Shown here: piece after piece, positions 46,375 through 54,437 of the stretch | How positions within the stretch are numbered: the stretch's first letter is position 1 | How the letters are laid out: the number at the start of each line of letters is the position of its first letter | Assembly (NCBI RefSeq): GCF_029277985.1 | Contig: NZ_CP119546.1 | Coordinates: 2,294,001 to 2,358,000, forward strand | Direction: 5' to 3' | Origin: Providencia stuartii | GTDB lineage: Bacteria > Pseudomonadota > Gammaproteobacteria > Enterobacterales > Enterobacteriaceae | DNA length: 64,000 nt | Notes under the pieces: model-generated | Seen by the model: only the letters and a program-made list of their open reading frames with translations | Databases searched by the model: none | Told to the model about the DNA's origin: nothing | Program-made: the position numbers and the translations under genes

Positions 46375-47274
46375 ATGAAGATGACATTTGAAGAGTTACA
46401 AGTCTTTATCAGTGTCGTTGATTGCGGCTCTATGACAGCAGCTGCCGAACAGCTGAATATGACCATATCAACGGTAAGTAGGTTGCTTCTTCGACTAGAG
46501 GAAAAAATACAAACCACCCTAATTTACCGTACAACACGTAAGATCAAGCTCAGTGATGAAGGTTGTGCATTTTTGCAAAAAGCGCGAGAGATAGTTCAAC
46601 TTGCTCAAGAAACCGAGGAAATGTTATCCGCACGTCAAACTATCCCTTCTGGAAAATTACGCGTTGATGCTTCGACTCCTTTTTTAACTCGAGTTATCGC
46701 GCCTTTGATGCCACTATTTAGTGAGCAATATCCACAAATTACGTTAGAAATTACCAATTTTGAAGGTGTCACTAATCTGCTAGAGAAAAAAACGGATGTC
46801 GCCTTTCGTATTGGTCAATTAAAAGACTCATCACTTAATGCAACATTAATTGGTTATAGTCAGAAACGGCTGTTGGCCAGCCCTGCTTATCTTAGCAAAT
46901 ACGGCATGCCCAACACGATTGATGATTTACATCACCATCGTTTATTAGGTTTTACCACACCGGAAACATTGAATATCTGGCCAATAAACAAAGCGGATGG
47001 CACGCCACTTAAAATAACGCCAGATATGTCAGCATCCAGCGGTGAAGTGTTATTTCAATTAGCGCTTCAAGGCTGTGGGATACTGCTTTCTTCTGATTTC
47101 GTGAGCCATGAAGCTCTCTCAACAGGTCAACTGGTTCAAGTATTAACAGAACAAACAGACAGAGTAAGGCAGCCCATTCATGCTGTTTATTATCGCAACC
47201 AAGCCGTTTCACCTAGGTTACGATGCTTTATTGATTTTGTGAAAAAACATGCTACACAAATTGAAGCAATCTAA
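46375..47274 (+). CDS. LysR family transcriptional regulator
   Basis: A 299-residue regulator. The winged HTH is clear: MTFEELQVFISVVDCGSMTAAAEQLNMTISTVSRLLLRLEEKIQTTLIYRTTRKIKLS, followed by a periplasmic-binding-like effector domain (LRVDASTPFLTRVIAPLMPLF...). The start was moved to ATG 46375 because GGAA lies nine bases upstream and it matches LysR length; the frame is open 90 bases further. It is divergent from the YdhP-like transporter, its likely target, and convergent with the AraC gene (9-bp gap). Confidence 0.9.
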   Translation: MKMTFEELQVFISVVDCGSMTAAAEQLNMTISTVSRLLLRLEEKIQTTLIYRTTRKIKLSDEGCAFLQKAREIVQLAQETEEMLSARQTIPSGKLRVDASTPFLTRVIAPLMPLFSEQYPQITLEITNFEGVTNLLEKKTDVAFRIGQLKDSSLNATLIGYSQKRLLASPAYLSKYGMPNTIDDLHHHRLLGFTTPETLNIWPINKADGTPLKITPDMSASSGEVLFQLALQGCGILLSSDFVSHEALSTGQLVQVLTEQTDRVRQPIHAVYYRNQAVSPRLRCFIDFVKKHATQIEAI

Positions 47275-47283
47275 TGACATATC

Positions 47284-48126
47284 TCAGTCATAGCCATGAT
47301 TTTTCCTAAAATGCGATAATGTCACGCCTGTGTGTCGCTTAAAATATCGGCATAAATAAGAGGTATCTTCAAAATTTAATAACACCGCCACTTCTTTGAT
47401 TGATTTATTCCCAGACCCTAATAGCGCTTTGATCTCCAGTATAACTTGTCTATCTATCAATGCTTTAGGAGTATCATTAAAAAAACTCTTGGTTATCTGT
47501 GATAAATAAAAGGGGGTTACTGCTAATTTTTGTGCATAAAACTGTACTTCTCTGTGCACTTTGCAATACTGAGTAATCATGTCCCAAAAACGCCAACACA
47601 GCTGCTCTTTACGGCTCTGCTGTGCTTTTTGCTTAAGCGGTGTTTGAGGCATTTTATTCGCAATCATTAAAAAGAAATTTTGCACATGATTACAGAGCAT
47701 CAAGGTGGCATATTCCCCTTGCTGCTGAATAATAAAACTCAATAACCTTTGCCATTGTTGTAATGACTTCCAATCTTCTTGCTTGACATGAAGTACTGGC
47801 GATTCATTGAAAAACGCAAACAACGGATTAGGCAATTGAAATGCAACATCACTGGCAAAGGCTTTTTCAAGCAAAATATAGTCAAACAGTGCTGAGCGTG
47901 AACATTGCTGTAGCATGACGAACGTATCGTCATACAACACAACAATATCATGCGCTTTTACAACATATTTGTTGAAATTAATGTTAAAAATGGCGCTTCC
48001 TCGCTTGCAAATCAACACGGTTACATAAGCTGTAACAAGCGGCATTAACAGTTGTTTATCAAATGTCGTTTCGCCCAAGCTGGCAACTTGAGGGACATGA
48101 TACGAATGGTTCACTAAGCTACGCAT
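47284..48126 (-). CDS. AraC family transcriptional regulator
   Basis: A 280-residue regulator with a weakly conserved N-terminal sensor domain (VTAYVTVLICKRGSAIFNINFNKYVV) and a C-terminal double HTH (about 185-275): FYAQKLAVTPFYLSQITKSFFNDTPKALIDRQVILEIKALLGSGNKSIKEVAVLLNFEDTSYLCRYFKRHTGVTLSHFRK. The arrangement is that of transcription activators responding to a small molecule. Upstream lie two 14-bp direct repeats spaced by four helical turns, its probable binding sites, between this gene and the divergent GNAT gene. Confidence 0.88.
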   Translation of the reverse strand: MRSLVNHSYHVPQVASLGETTFDKQLLMPLVTAYVTVLICKRGSAIFNINFNKYVVKAHDIVVLYDDTFVMLQQCSRSALFDYILLEKAFASDVAFQLPNPLFAFFNESPVLHVKQEDWKSLQQWQRLLSFIIQQQGEYATLMLCNHVQNFFLMIANKMPQTPLKQKAQQSRKEQLCWRFWDMITQYCKVHREVQFYAQKLAVTPFYLSQITKSFFNDTPKALIDRQVILEIKALLGSGNKSIKEVAVLLNFEDTSYLCRYFKRHTGVTLSHFRKNHGYD

Positions 48127-48170
48127 TAATCGTTACGTCCAGTATAAAAAGAGCAATGAGTTGTTAAAAG

Positions 48171-48227
48171 TACCTAAAATAGCGAGGTTTTGCGCTTATA
48201 TCTATCAAAAAAATACCTAAAATAGCG
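48171..48227. promoter_or_regulatory. Paired 14-bp direct repeats in the araC/GNAT divergent gap
   Basis: TACCTAAAATAGCG occurs twice, exactly, at 48171-48184 and 48214-48227, 43 bp apart (about four turns). Direct repeats on one helical face suit an AraC protein; they flank the gap between the AraC gene and a GNAT gene. Confidence 0.65.
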
Positions 48228-48258
48228 TTCACTTATTTAGATTTTAGGAGATAAAAAA

Positions 48259-48801
48259 ATGATATTGCATACAGAAAGATTAATTTTACGTCCTTGGCAA
48301 GAAAACGACGCAGCGGACTTATATGAATATGCTAAAGATGAACGCGTTGGACCTATTGCCGGTTGGCCCCCACACCAGAGCGTTGAAGAAAGCTTAGATA
48401 TCATCAAAAATATTTTTATGCGGGATGAGATTTATGCTGTTGCACTAAAAGAAGATAACCGTGCCATCGGTTTAATCGGTTTATCAATTGGCTCAGAAAG
48501 CAACTTCCCCATTGGTGAAAACGATGCCGAAGTGAGTTATTGGATTGGCGTTCCATTTTGGGGGAAAGGTTTGATTCCAGAAGCGATTCGCGAAGTTATG
48601 CGTCATGGTTTTAACGACTTAAAACTCGATAATTTATGGTGCGGCTATTTTCAAGGTAACGAACAGTCTAAAATCGCTCAAGAAAAATGTGGATTTGTTC
48701 ATTATGGCACTCTTGAGCCTCAATATATTGAATTAATTGGTGAAATCAAAGTAGAAGAGCTCAGCCGTATCACATATGACGAATGGAAAAACCTAAACTA
48801 G
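48259..48801 (+). CDS. GNAT acetyltransferase (RimJ/RimL-like)
   Basis: A 180-residue acetyl-CoA-dependent N-acetyltransferase. The start ILHTERLILRPWQENDAADLYEYAKDE is the signature of the RimJ/RimL subfamily; the acetyl-CoA-binding region is VSYWIGVPFWGKGLIPEAIREVMRHGF (the V-x-x-x-x-x-G-x-G/A type loop), and the end CGYFQGNEQSKIAQEKCGFVHYG closes the fold. Such enzymes acetylate protein N-termini or small amines; the substrate is unknown. It may be controlled by the divergent AraC regulator. ATG 48259 has an AGGAGA Shine-Dalgarno. Confidence 0.9.
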   Translation: MILHTERLILRPWQENDAADLYEYAKDERVGPIAGWPPHQSVEESLDIIKNIFMRDEIYAVALKEDNRAIGLIGLSIGSESNFPIGENDAEVSYWIGVPFWGKGLIPEAIREVMRHGFNDLKLDNLWCGYFQGNEQSKIAQEKCGFVHYGTLEPQYIELIGEIKVEELSRITYDEWKNLN

Positions 48802-48819
48802 CTTTTGATAATTACTTAA

Positions 48820-48853
48820 GGTAAAAAAGCCATTTCTCAATGGTTTTTTTACC
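48820..48853 (+). terminator. Intrinsic terminator of the GNAT gene
   Basis: A 15-bp stem with one G-T wobble: GGTAAAAAAGCCATT (48820-48834) pairs with AATGGTTTTTTTACC (48839-48853) around a TCTC loop, with a built-in T7 run. Confidence 0.85.
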
Positions 48854-49016
48854 TACTTCCCGCCTGTTTTTCTCCTTATTTTAAAATTTATGCCTATTTT
48901 TCGTTATAAAACGCAGAGTATGTGCAGTTATTTATTCAATAAACTTCCCTATTAGTGCTATGATTTTTCAACAATTATAATTTTAAAATAAAAATTCATT
49001 GCAAATAGGTAAATAC

Positions 49017-50444
49017 ATGCAAGACTATGGCATTTGGACAATCATTACTCCCATCGTAACTATTCTATTGGCGATATTCACTCGTCAAGTCATGCTGTCA
49101 CTGATGTTGGGGATCCTCGTTGGTTTTACCGTGATTAACGACCACAATATCTTGCTGGGTATCAGGGGAACAGTCGACGGCGTTATTGATACATTCGCCT
49201 CGCCAGGCAATACTCGTACTATCGTATTCATGGTAATGATCGGCGGCATTATGCGCCTAGTCGTTATTACAGGAGGCGTCCGAGCCTTAGTTCAGTTATT
49301 GTCCAATCGAACGCAATTAGTCAAAAATCGGGTTACGACGCAACTCTTGGCGATTGTGATTACTTCCTTGATTTTCATAGAAAGCTCAATTAATCAGTTG
49401 GTTGCTGGTGCTGCCACGAAGAATCTAGCGCATAAATATGCGGTTGCGCCTGAAAAAATGTCATACATCATCCAAACCGCCTGTGTCTCTGTTTGCTCTT
49501 CTGCCATTATCAATGGCTGGGGAGCTGTGATTATGGGATTGATTGGCGTCCAAATTTCACAAGGACTGATTAGTGGCGAACCTTTTGATATTTTAATTAC
49601 ATCAATAGGTTATAACTTAATGGCATGGTTATCGCTTATAACGATCTTATTCTATGTTTTTACCAATATCTCTTGGGGGCCAATGAAAAAAGCGGAAATG
49701 CGTTATCAAGCCAACCACGCAACAGGTATTCATTCGCAAAAAAATCAAATAGAAGACGAAAAAGAGATTATTGACCATCCTAATACACACTCCGTATTCA
49801 ACTTTTTTATCCCAATTCTGTCGACCGTATTGATGGTTCCAGTGGCTTTATACATCACTGGTGATGGTGATTTTAGTAAAGGAAGTGGTTCCACATCTGT
49901 TTACTGGGGAGTTATGTTTGGTACTGTGGTCTCTTTCTGTTGGTTTATCGCTCGCCGACTACTGAATATTGAGAGTTTCTTTCGCGAGTTATTTATTGGT
50001 TATGCCAACATGCTAAAAATTAGTTCTATTATGATATTAGCGTTTTTAATGGGAAATGTTTCAGCAGAACTAAATACAGGTACATATATTGCCACCGTTA
50101 CGCAAGGCGTGATGGCCCCTGGTTTTTCTGTCGGCTTCATCTTTATCATTAGCGCCATCATGTCATTAGCAACAGGCACCTCATGGGGTACTTTTGCCAT
50201 CATGATCCCAATTGGTGTACAACTCGGTATATCCATTGATATGCCTATCGAATATATGATCGGTGCGGCTATCTCTGGTTCAATATTTGGTGATATGACG
50301 TCCCCCATTTCAGCAGATGCGATTGTCGCCTCAATGGCTACAGATTGCGACCATATCGAACATATTCGTACACAAATGCCTTATGCGTTAGTTACAGCAA
50401 GTATGGTACTCGCTATTTATCTATACTTAGGTTTTTCACATTAG
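49017..50444 (+). CDS. NhaC/YuiF-type Na+/H+ antiporter family carrier
   Basis: A 475-residue inner-membrane protein with about 11-12 helices in the NhaC family (PF03553). Seen: the N-terminal IITPIVTILLAIFTRQVMLSLMLGILVGF, the VFMVMIGGIMRLVVITGG segment, and the C-terminal ATGTSWGTFAIMIPIGVQLG and SGSIFGDMTSPISADAIVAS, typical discontinuous-helix sites of that family. ATG 49017 was chosen because AGGT lies seven bases upstream; an in-frame TTG 18 bases earlier is possible. It is 17 bp before D-cysteine desulfhydrase, so its true substrate may be an amino acid and not only Na+. Confidence 0.85.
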   Translation: MQDYGIWTIITPIVTILLAIFTRQVMLSLMLGILVGFTVINDHNILLGIRGTVDGVIDTFASPGNTRTIVFMVMIGGIMRLVVITGGVRALVQLLSNRTQLVKNRVTTQLLAIVITSLIFIESSINQLVAGAATKNLAHKYAVAPEKMSYIIQTACVSVCSSAIINGWGAVIMGLIGVQISQGLISGEPFDILITSIGYNLMAWLSLITILFYVFTNISWGPMKKAEMRYQANHATGIHSQKNQIEDEKEIIDHPNTHSVFNFFIPILSTVLMVPVALYITGDGDFSKGSGSTSVYWGVMFGTVVSFCWFIARRLLNIESFFRELFIGYANMLKISSIMILAFLMGNVSAELNTGTYIATVTQGVMAPGFSVGFIFIISAIMSLATGTSWGTFAIMIPIGVQLGISIDMPIEYMIGAAISGSIFGDMTSPISADAIVASMATDCDHIEHIRTQMPYALVTASMVLAIYLYLGFSH

Positions 50445-50461
50445 TTTCCAAGGAAGTTAAC

Positions 50462-51454
50462 ATGTCACTACAACAAAAATTAGCCCAATTCACCAAGTTG
50501 AATTTGAATAAAACCTCGACGCCTCTTCAGCGTCTTGAAAATTTATCGCGTGTATATGGTCGTGAAATTTTCATTAAACGTGATGATATTTCTCCTCTTG
50601 CAATGGGAGGGAATAAACTTCGTAAACTGGAATTTCTTATTGCTGACGCACTGGAGAAAAAAGCGAAAGTCATTGTTACCGCAGGAGCAATTCAGTCTAA
50701 CCATGTTCGCCAAACAGCAGCAATTGCCGCGATGTATGGATTAAGATGCATTGCCTTACTTGAAAACCCGATTCAAAGTGATGAGCATAATTTCTTGCAT
50801 AACGGCAATAAGTTGCTGACTAACCTATTTGGGGCTGAATCTGTGATGTGTGAGGCATTAACAGACCCTCAAGCTCAAATGGAAGAACTCATTCAAACTC
50901 TAGCTTTAGAAGATGCTTATATCGTGCCTGTAGGCGGTTCTAATGCGCTTGGTGCATTAGGTTATGTTCAATGCGCTATTGAAATCGCTCAACAGAAACC
51001 GTTGGAAATCGAATTTGAGAAAGTGATTGTCGCTTCAGGTAGTGCGGGAACCCATGCTGGACTGGCTATCGGTTTACAAGAGTTATTACCTCATTCTCAG
51101 GTCATCGGCGTGACAGTGTCACGATTTAAGCAGGAGCAAGCGCCTAAAGTGGAAAAAATTCAGCGTGAATTAGCTGAGTTATTTGCAATTTTAAAAGTGC
51201 CTGAAGTACAACTATGGGATGGTTTTTTTGAACCTATGTATGGTATGCCAAATCAAGCAGGACTGAATGCTATCACCCTATTAGCTCGTAGTGAGGGAAT
51301 TTTATTAGATCCGGTTTATACAGGAAAAGCCATGGCAGGTTTGCTCAATTATCTAGAAAATTCAGATGAAAAAACGCCCGTTCTTTTTATCCATACTGGC
51401 GGTGCTCCTGCCCTATTTGCTTACCCAGAAATCAATAAAACGATTAACAATTAA
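50462..51454 (+). CDS. dcyD: D-cysteine desulfhydrase / ACC deaminase family
   Basis: A 330-residue fold-type II PLP enzyme that degrades D-cysteine to pyruvate, H2S and ammonia. It matches DcyD: TPLQRLENLSRVYGREIFIKRDDISPLAMGGNKLRKLEF with the Schiff-base Lys52, VTAGAIQSNHVRQTAAIAA, the phosphate cup VASGSAGTHAGLA, and the end LFIHTGGAPALFAYPE. ATG 50462 follows a strong AAGGAAG Shine-Dalgarno; frames extending further upstream overlap the carrier gene and are false. Probably forms a D-cysteine or related amino-acid uptake and breakdown unit with the carrier. Confidence 0.92.
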   Translation: MSLQQKLAQFTKLNLNKTSTPLQRLENLSRVYGREIFIKRDDISPLAMGGNKLRKLEFLIADALEKKAKVIVTAGAIQSNHVRQTAAIAAMYGLRCIALLENPIQSDEHNFLHNGNKLLTNLFGAESVMCEALTDPQAQMEELIQTLALEDAYIVPVGGSNALGALGYVQCAIEIAQQKPLEIEFEKVIVASGSAGTHAGLAIGLQELLPHSQVIGVTVSRFKQEQAPKVEKIQRELAELFAILKVPEVQLWDGFFEPMYGMPNQAGLNAITLLARSEGILLDPVYTGKAMAGLLNYLENSDEKTPVLFIHTGGAPALFAYPEINKTINN

Positions 51455-51902
51455 TGGAAAAACGGTGCATTTTATAGCACCGTTTCCTCCTATACTTTCC
51501 CCTCTGATAATCTCTGTATAATCTAGCTATATTTTAAATATGCTTTATTAGCTTGATATTATATTTAAATTAAACTGACTGACCTTACCTTTAAATCAGT
51601 CATTATTATTTTTATCTCATTTTATTGTATCTGTTATTTTCGCTAATAAATTAATAATCGGTTACTTACCAATATATAAAAATAAAAAAGTACCAATAAA
51701 ATAGAATGCAACAACATTACTTCCCGCGATAAAACTTTACCCATAATAAAACTATTAGTAAGAAATACTACAGCCCTTTAAATACACTCAAATAACGATA
51801 GTGCTGTCTCATTTTTTAGCGCTAAAAATGCGCTATATCGCTCCTCCGGTAGGCAACATATAACCAATTGTATAAACTTGATACTCCATCAAGGAGAAAA
51901 TA
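51455..51902. other. AT-rich gap between dcyD and GNAT gene
   Basis: About 448 bp. It starts with the dcyD terminator hairpin; the rest is very AT-rich, with many short runs of T and A and frequent stops on both strands. No coding frame, tRNA-like fold or clear repeat was found. Confidence 0.45.
51460..51485 (+). terminator. Hairpin terminator of dcyD
   Basis: AAACGGTGC (51460-51468) pairs perfectly with GCACCGTTT (51477-51485) around an 8-nt loop, six bases after the stop codon. The tail is weakly T-rich. Confidence 0.65.
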
Positions 51903-52340
51903 ATGAATATTCATTTACGCCCAATAACAAAAGAAAATTACGAATCTATATCTTTACTCGATGTATTTGAAGAACAAGAAGACTTTGTTGCTTCAAATAC
52001 ATGGTCTTTGCTTGAGGCTGCCTATAATCCAGAGTATGTTACTAGGGCTATTTACCTCGATGATGATCCTGTTGGTTTTTTTATGTGGGTACCTGCCTCA
52101 GACACAAAAATAGCTATTTGGCGTTTTATGGTCGATCAAAAATATCAACACAAAGGAATAGGACGCCAAGCAATGAAACTCGCCTTGGCTGAAATCAAGC
52201 GAGCCTCATCATTGCAAGAAATCGAGATTTGCTATAATCCTAAAAATACGGTTGCCAAATCCTTTTATTCATCCTTTGGTTTTAAAGAAATAGGGTTAGA
52301 TGAAGAAAGCAAAGAGATGCTTGCTATTCTTAGCATCTAG
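51903..52340 (+). CDS. GNAT acetyltransferase (BltD/spermidine-type)
   Basis: A 145-residue N-acetyltransferase. Motifs: IHLRPITKENYESISLLDV at the start, WRFMVDQKYQHKGIGRQAMKLALAEI (the acetyl-CoA loop Q-x-x-G-I-G), and CYNPKNTVAKSFYSSFGFKEIG near the end. The length and loop are like polyamine acetyltransferases of the Bacillus BltD type, so spermidine or spermine is a possible substrate; that is inference. It begins a same-strand run with another GNAT gene and an NmrA gene (spacings 30 and 18 bp), probably an operon. Confidence 0.87.
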   Translation: MNIHLRPITKENYESISLLDVFEEQEDFVASNTWSLLEAAYNPEYVTRAIYLDDDPVGFFMWVPASDTKIAIWRFMVDQKYQHKGIGRQAMKLALAEIKRASSLQEIEICYNPKNTVAKSFYSSFGFKEIGLDEESKEMLAILSI

Positions 52341-52370
52341 TATTTAATACACTAAATAATAAGATATTTT

Positions 52371-52883
52371 ATGGAAGTTATACTAAGAAAAGCCACAGAA
52401 CAAGATGCCACGCTGCTCTATAATATCGGTATGGAAAGCTACCTTTACCACTTTGCTAAGCTATGGTTACATGCCGATGAATTAGCCAGTTATCTTTATC
52501 ATGAATACTCTCCGCACAAAATCATTGATGATATTAGCAGACCGGATACTGATTGGTTTATTATCGAGAATACTCAACCAATAGGCATAGTAAAACTAAC
52601 GTATCATGCAGCGATCACTAATGAATCCATCATAGGCACTCAGTTAAATAAACTGTATTTTTTACCTACTGCAACTGGTAAAGGAAATGGAAAAAGCATA
52701 TTTAACCAAATAGAATCACTCGCTAAACAGCATGGAGACCGTCTATTATGGTTAGATGTGCTGGCTGAAAATCATTCCGCAGTCAATTTTTATCAAGCAA
52801 ACGGGATGAGTAAATTTAAAGAAACCGCATTCACTCACCACTCTCAGCAATCTATAGCATTTATCATGAGTAAAACATTATGA
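52371..52883 (+). CDS. GNAT acetyltransferase (PaiA-like)
   Basis: A 170-residue N-acetyltransferase. Seen: VILRKATEQDATLLYNIGMESYLYHFA, the acetyl-CoA site YFLPTATGKGNGKSIFNQIESLAKQ, and WLDVLAENHSAVNFYQANGMSKF, the pattern of PaiA and related polyamine or small-amine acetyltransferases. It follows another GNAT gene by 30 bp and precedes an NmrA gene by 18 bp. Substrate unknown. ATG 52371 starts the conserved region. Confidence 0.87.
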   Translation: MEVILRKATEQDATLLYNIGMESYLYHFAKLWLHADELASYLYHEYSPHKIIDDISRPDTDWFIIENTQPIGIVKLTYHAAITNESIIGTQLNKLYFLPTATGKGNGKSIFNQIESLAKQHGDRLLWLDVLAENHSAVNFYQANGMSKFKETAFTHHSQQSIAFIMSKTL

Positions 52884-52901
52884 TTTTGTTGGTAATAAAT
52901 A

Positions 52902-53771
52902 ATGAAAAATAGAATTCTTGTCACTGGTGCAACTGGCCAAGTTGGGCATTATTTAGTTCGTTCATTACAAGCTCAAGGGCATGAAGATGTTGTTCTCGCC
53001 GTTAGAAATCCCGCGAAACTCACTCATTCCCCCTATCCTATTGTCGAAATGGATTACGATAAGCCAAAGACCATTGAAGTGGCACTTTCTGGTGTGAATT
53101 CTGTTTTTATGATGACGGGTTATACCATTGATATGCTACAACAAAGCAAAGTCTTTGTAGATATCGCCAAAAAAAGTGGGGTTAATTATATTGTGCACCT
53201 TGGCGCTTGTGGTGATGATGAGGCACAAGTCGCCCATTGGGCTTGGCATCAATTAGTGGAACGCTATATCGAATGGTCAGGTATCCAATATACTCACTTA
53301 CGCCCTGAGTCCTATATGCAGAATTTATTAGGTTACCAAGGGGAAGATAATATCAATAAAGGTGTCCTACATTCTTACTTTGGTGATGCTATATTAAGTT
53401 GGGTAGATTGTGCTGATGTAGCCGAACTTGCAGCTTATTGTTTACTTTCCCCTGAACAGCATGCTGGGCAAGTATATCGCTTAGGTTATGAGAATAAAAA
53501 TTACACACAAATTGCTGAATTATTAACAACGGAGCTAGGTATTCCTTTTCATTATCAAGCCGATGACCCAGATGAGTTTTGGCAATTTGCCCAAACCAAC
53601 TCACTCGAACTTGCCTATATGAAAAGCATTTATGACCATTATGTTGCTTTCACATCTGGAAAATTGTCTCGCGAAGGAATGATATTTGACAATTTTCAGA
53701 AAATTACAGGGAAAGCCCCCACTACATTAAAACAATTTCTCATTAAACACCAAAACCATTTTAAACCATAA
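52902..53771 (+). CDS. NmrA-like NAD(P)-binding family protein
   Basis: A 289-residue atypical short-chain dehydrogenase. It has the Rossmann signature RILVTGATGQVGHYLVRSL, AVRNPAKL, VFMMTGYTIDMLQQSKVFV, and YTHLRPESYMQNLL, the usual substrate-side block of NmrA/QorB-type enzymes. It lacks the classic YxxxK pair; some members are redox sensors, others reduce quinones or isoflavone-like compounds. It ends a likely three-gene operon with two GNAT genes. Function cannot be fixed. Confidence 0.87.
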   Translation: MKNRILVTGATGQVGHYLVRSLQAQGHEDVVLAVRNPAKLTHSPYPIVEMDYDKPKTIEVALSGVNSVFMMTGYTIDMLQQSKVFVDIAKKSGVNYIVHLGACGDDEAQVAHWAWHQLVERYIEWSGIQYTHLRPESYMQNLLGYQGEDNINKGVLHSYFGDAILSWVDCADVAELAAYCLLSPEQHAGQVYRLGYENKNYTQIAELLTTELGIPFHYQADDPDEFWQFAQTNSLELAYMKSIYDHYVAFTSGKLSREGMIFDNFQKITGKAPTTLKQFLIKHQNHFKP

Positions 53772-53838
53772 CTAATTTGTTATAACAATAAAATAATTGG
53801 TGCGATTGATTTATACGTTCCTGCTGTAATATAAAAGA

Positions 53839-53872
53839 GCAAAGTTGTAATTTTTAGGCTTTGCCTTTTTTA
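53839..53872 (+). terminator. Terminator after the NmrA gene
   Basis: GCAAAG (53839-53844) and CTTTGC (53859-53864) form a 6-bp stem with a 14-nt loop followed by CTTTTTTA. On the opposite strand the tail is TCTTTTAT, so it may also act in reverse. Confidence 0.6.
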
Positions 53873-54036
53873 TTTTCAATCAAGAGTTCTAACATCATCA
53901 AACAGCCCCCAGCAAATATCCGCAGACCCGTTTTTTCATCTAAACGTTCCGCTGCCTTTGCTATTGCTGATGAAAATGAAATGACACCAACAACTAAAGC
54001 CTTTATGAAACTGACAAAAGCAATAAGCTCAATCAC
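53854..54036 (-). CDS. Possible 60-residue hydrophobic protein
   Basis: A 60-codon frame beginning at a GTG without a visible Shine-Dalgarno, 14 bp after yqfB on the same strand. The product has a hydrophobic start (IELIAFVSFIKALVVGVISF), then AKAAERLDEKTGLRIFAGG and a short hydrophobic C-terminal helix. The amino-acid make-up is protein-like, but the opposite strand is also open over the same bases, and its end overlaps a terminator stem. I recognise no family. Kept only as a possible small gene. Confidence 0.3.
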   Translation of the reverse strand: MIELIAFVSFIKALVVGVISFSSAIAKAAERLDEKTGLRIFAGGCLMMLELLIENKKGKA

Positions 54037-54050
54037 TAAGTAAAATACAT

Positions 54051-54371
54051 TTACTGAACGAGGCGATAGTGAATAACAAACAGTGATTGCTCTGTAGGGT
54101 AAATTTCACGAATTAAGGTTTTTAAATTATCTAACGTCATTGCTTCTTGTTTCGCGTGATACGCTGAAATTTCATCATAACCAATAGGCTCAACAGAAAG
54201 AATTTCAATATCCGTATAATAAGTGCCTGTTTCGAGGGCAAATACTTTCACTACCGTTCCAGGAATATAATTACTTTCACTTTTATCACGAATTGTGATG
54301 ACTTTTTCACCAGAAACAACCAGTGGTAATAATCGCTCAAAAAAGGTTATCGTGTCAGGCGCTTTACGCAT
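54051..54371 (-). CDS. yqfB: ASCH-domain N4-acetylcytidine amidohydrolase YqfB
   Basis: A 106-residue ASCH-fold protein matching E. coli YqfB, which hydrolyses N4-acetylcytidine to cytidine. Seen: DTITFFERLLPLVVSGEKVITIRD (with the conserved Lys in GEKVITIRDKSES), PGTVVKVF, HAKQEAMTLDNLKTLIREIYP. The start was moved to ATG 54371: an AAGGA Shine-Dalgarno lies five bases upstream and this gives the E. coli length (103). It follows the frm cluster on the same strand but is separated by a strong hairpin. Confidence 0.9.
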   Translation of the reverse strand: MRKAPDTITFFERLLPLVVSGEKVITIRDKSESNYIPGTVVKVFALETGTYYTDIEILSVEPIGYDEISAYHAKQEAMTLDNLKTLIREIYPTEQSLFVIHYRLVQ

Positions 54372-54405
54372 AGCTATCCTTTGATGGAAATGGTTTAAAT
54401 AAAGA

Positions 54406-54431
54406 TTGGTGATGAAGCATTTCATCACCAA
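54406..54431 (-). terminator. Terminator of the frm cluster
   Basis: A perfect 11-bp stem, TTGGTGATGAA (54406-54416) / TTCATCACCAA (54421-54431), with a GCAT loop. On the minus strand it starts seven bases after the fghA stop and is followed by TCTTTATTT. Confidence 0.8.
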
Positions 54432-54437
54432 GCATAA

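Noticed and set aside
50345..50461. Longer N-terminus for dcyD.
   Set aside because: The extension overlaps the carrier gene in another frame, and a strong Shine-Dalgarno precedes ATG 50462.
53861..54043. A 60-codon plus-strand frame opposite the possible 60-residue minus-strand protein.
   Set aside because: It starts at a TTG inside the tail of a terminator hairpin, has no Shine-Dalgarno and has an unusual composition.
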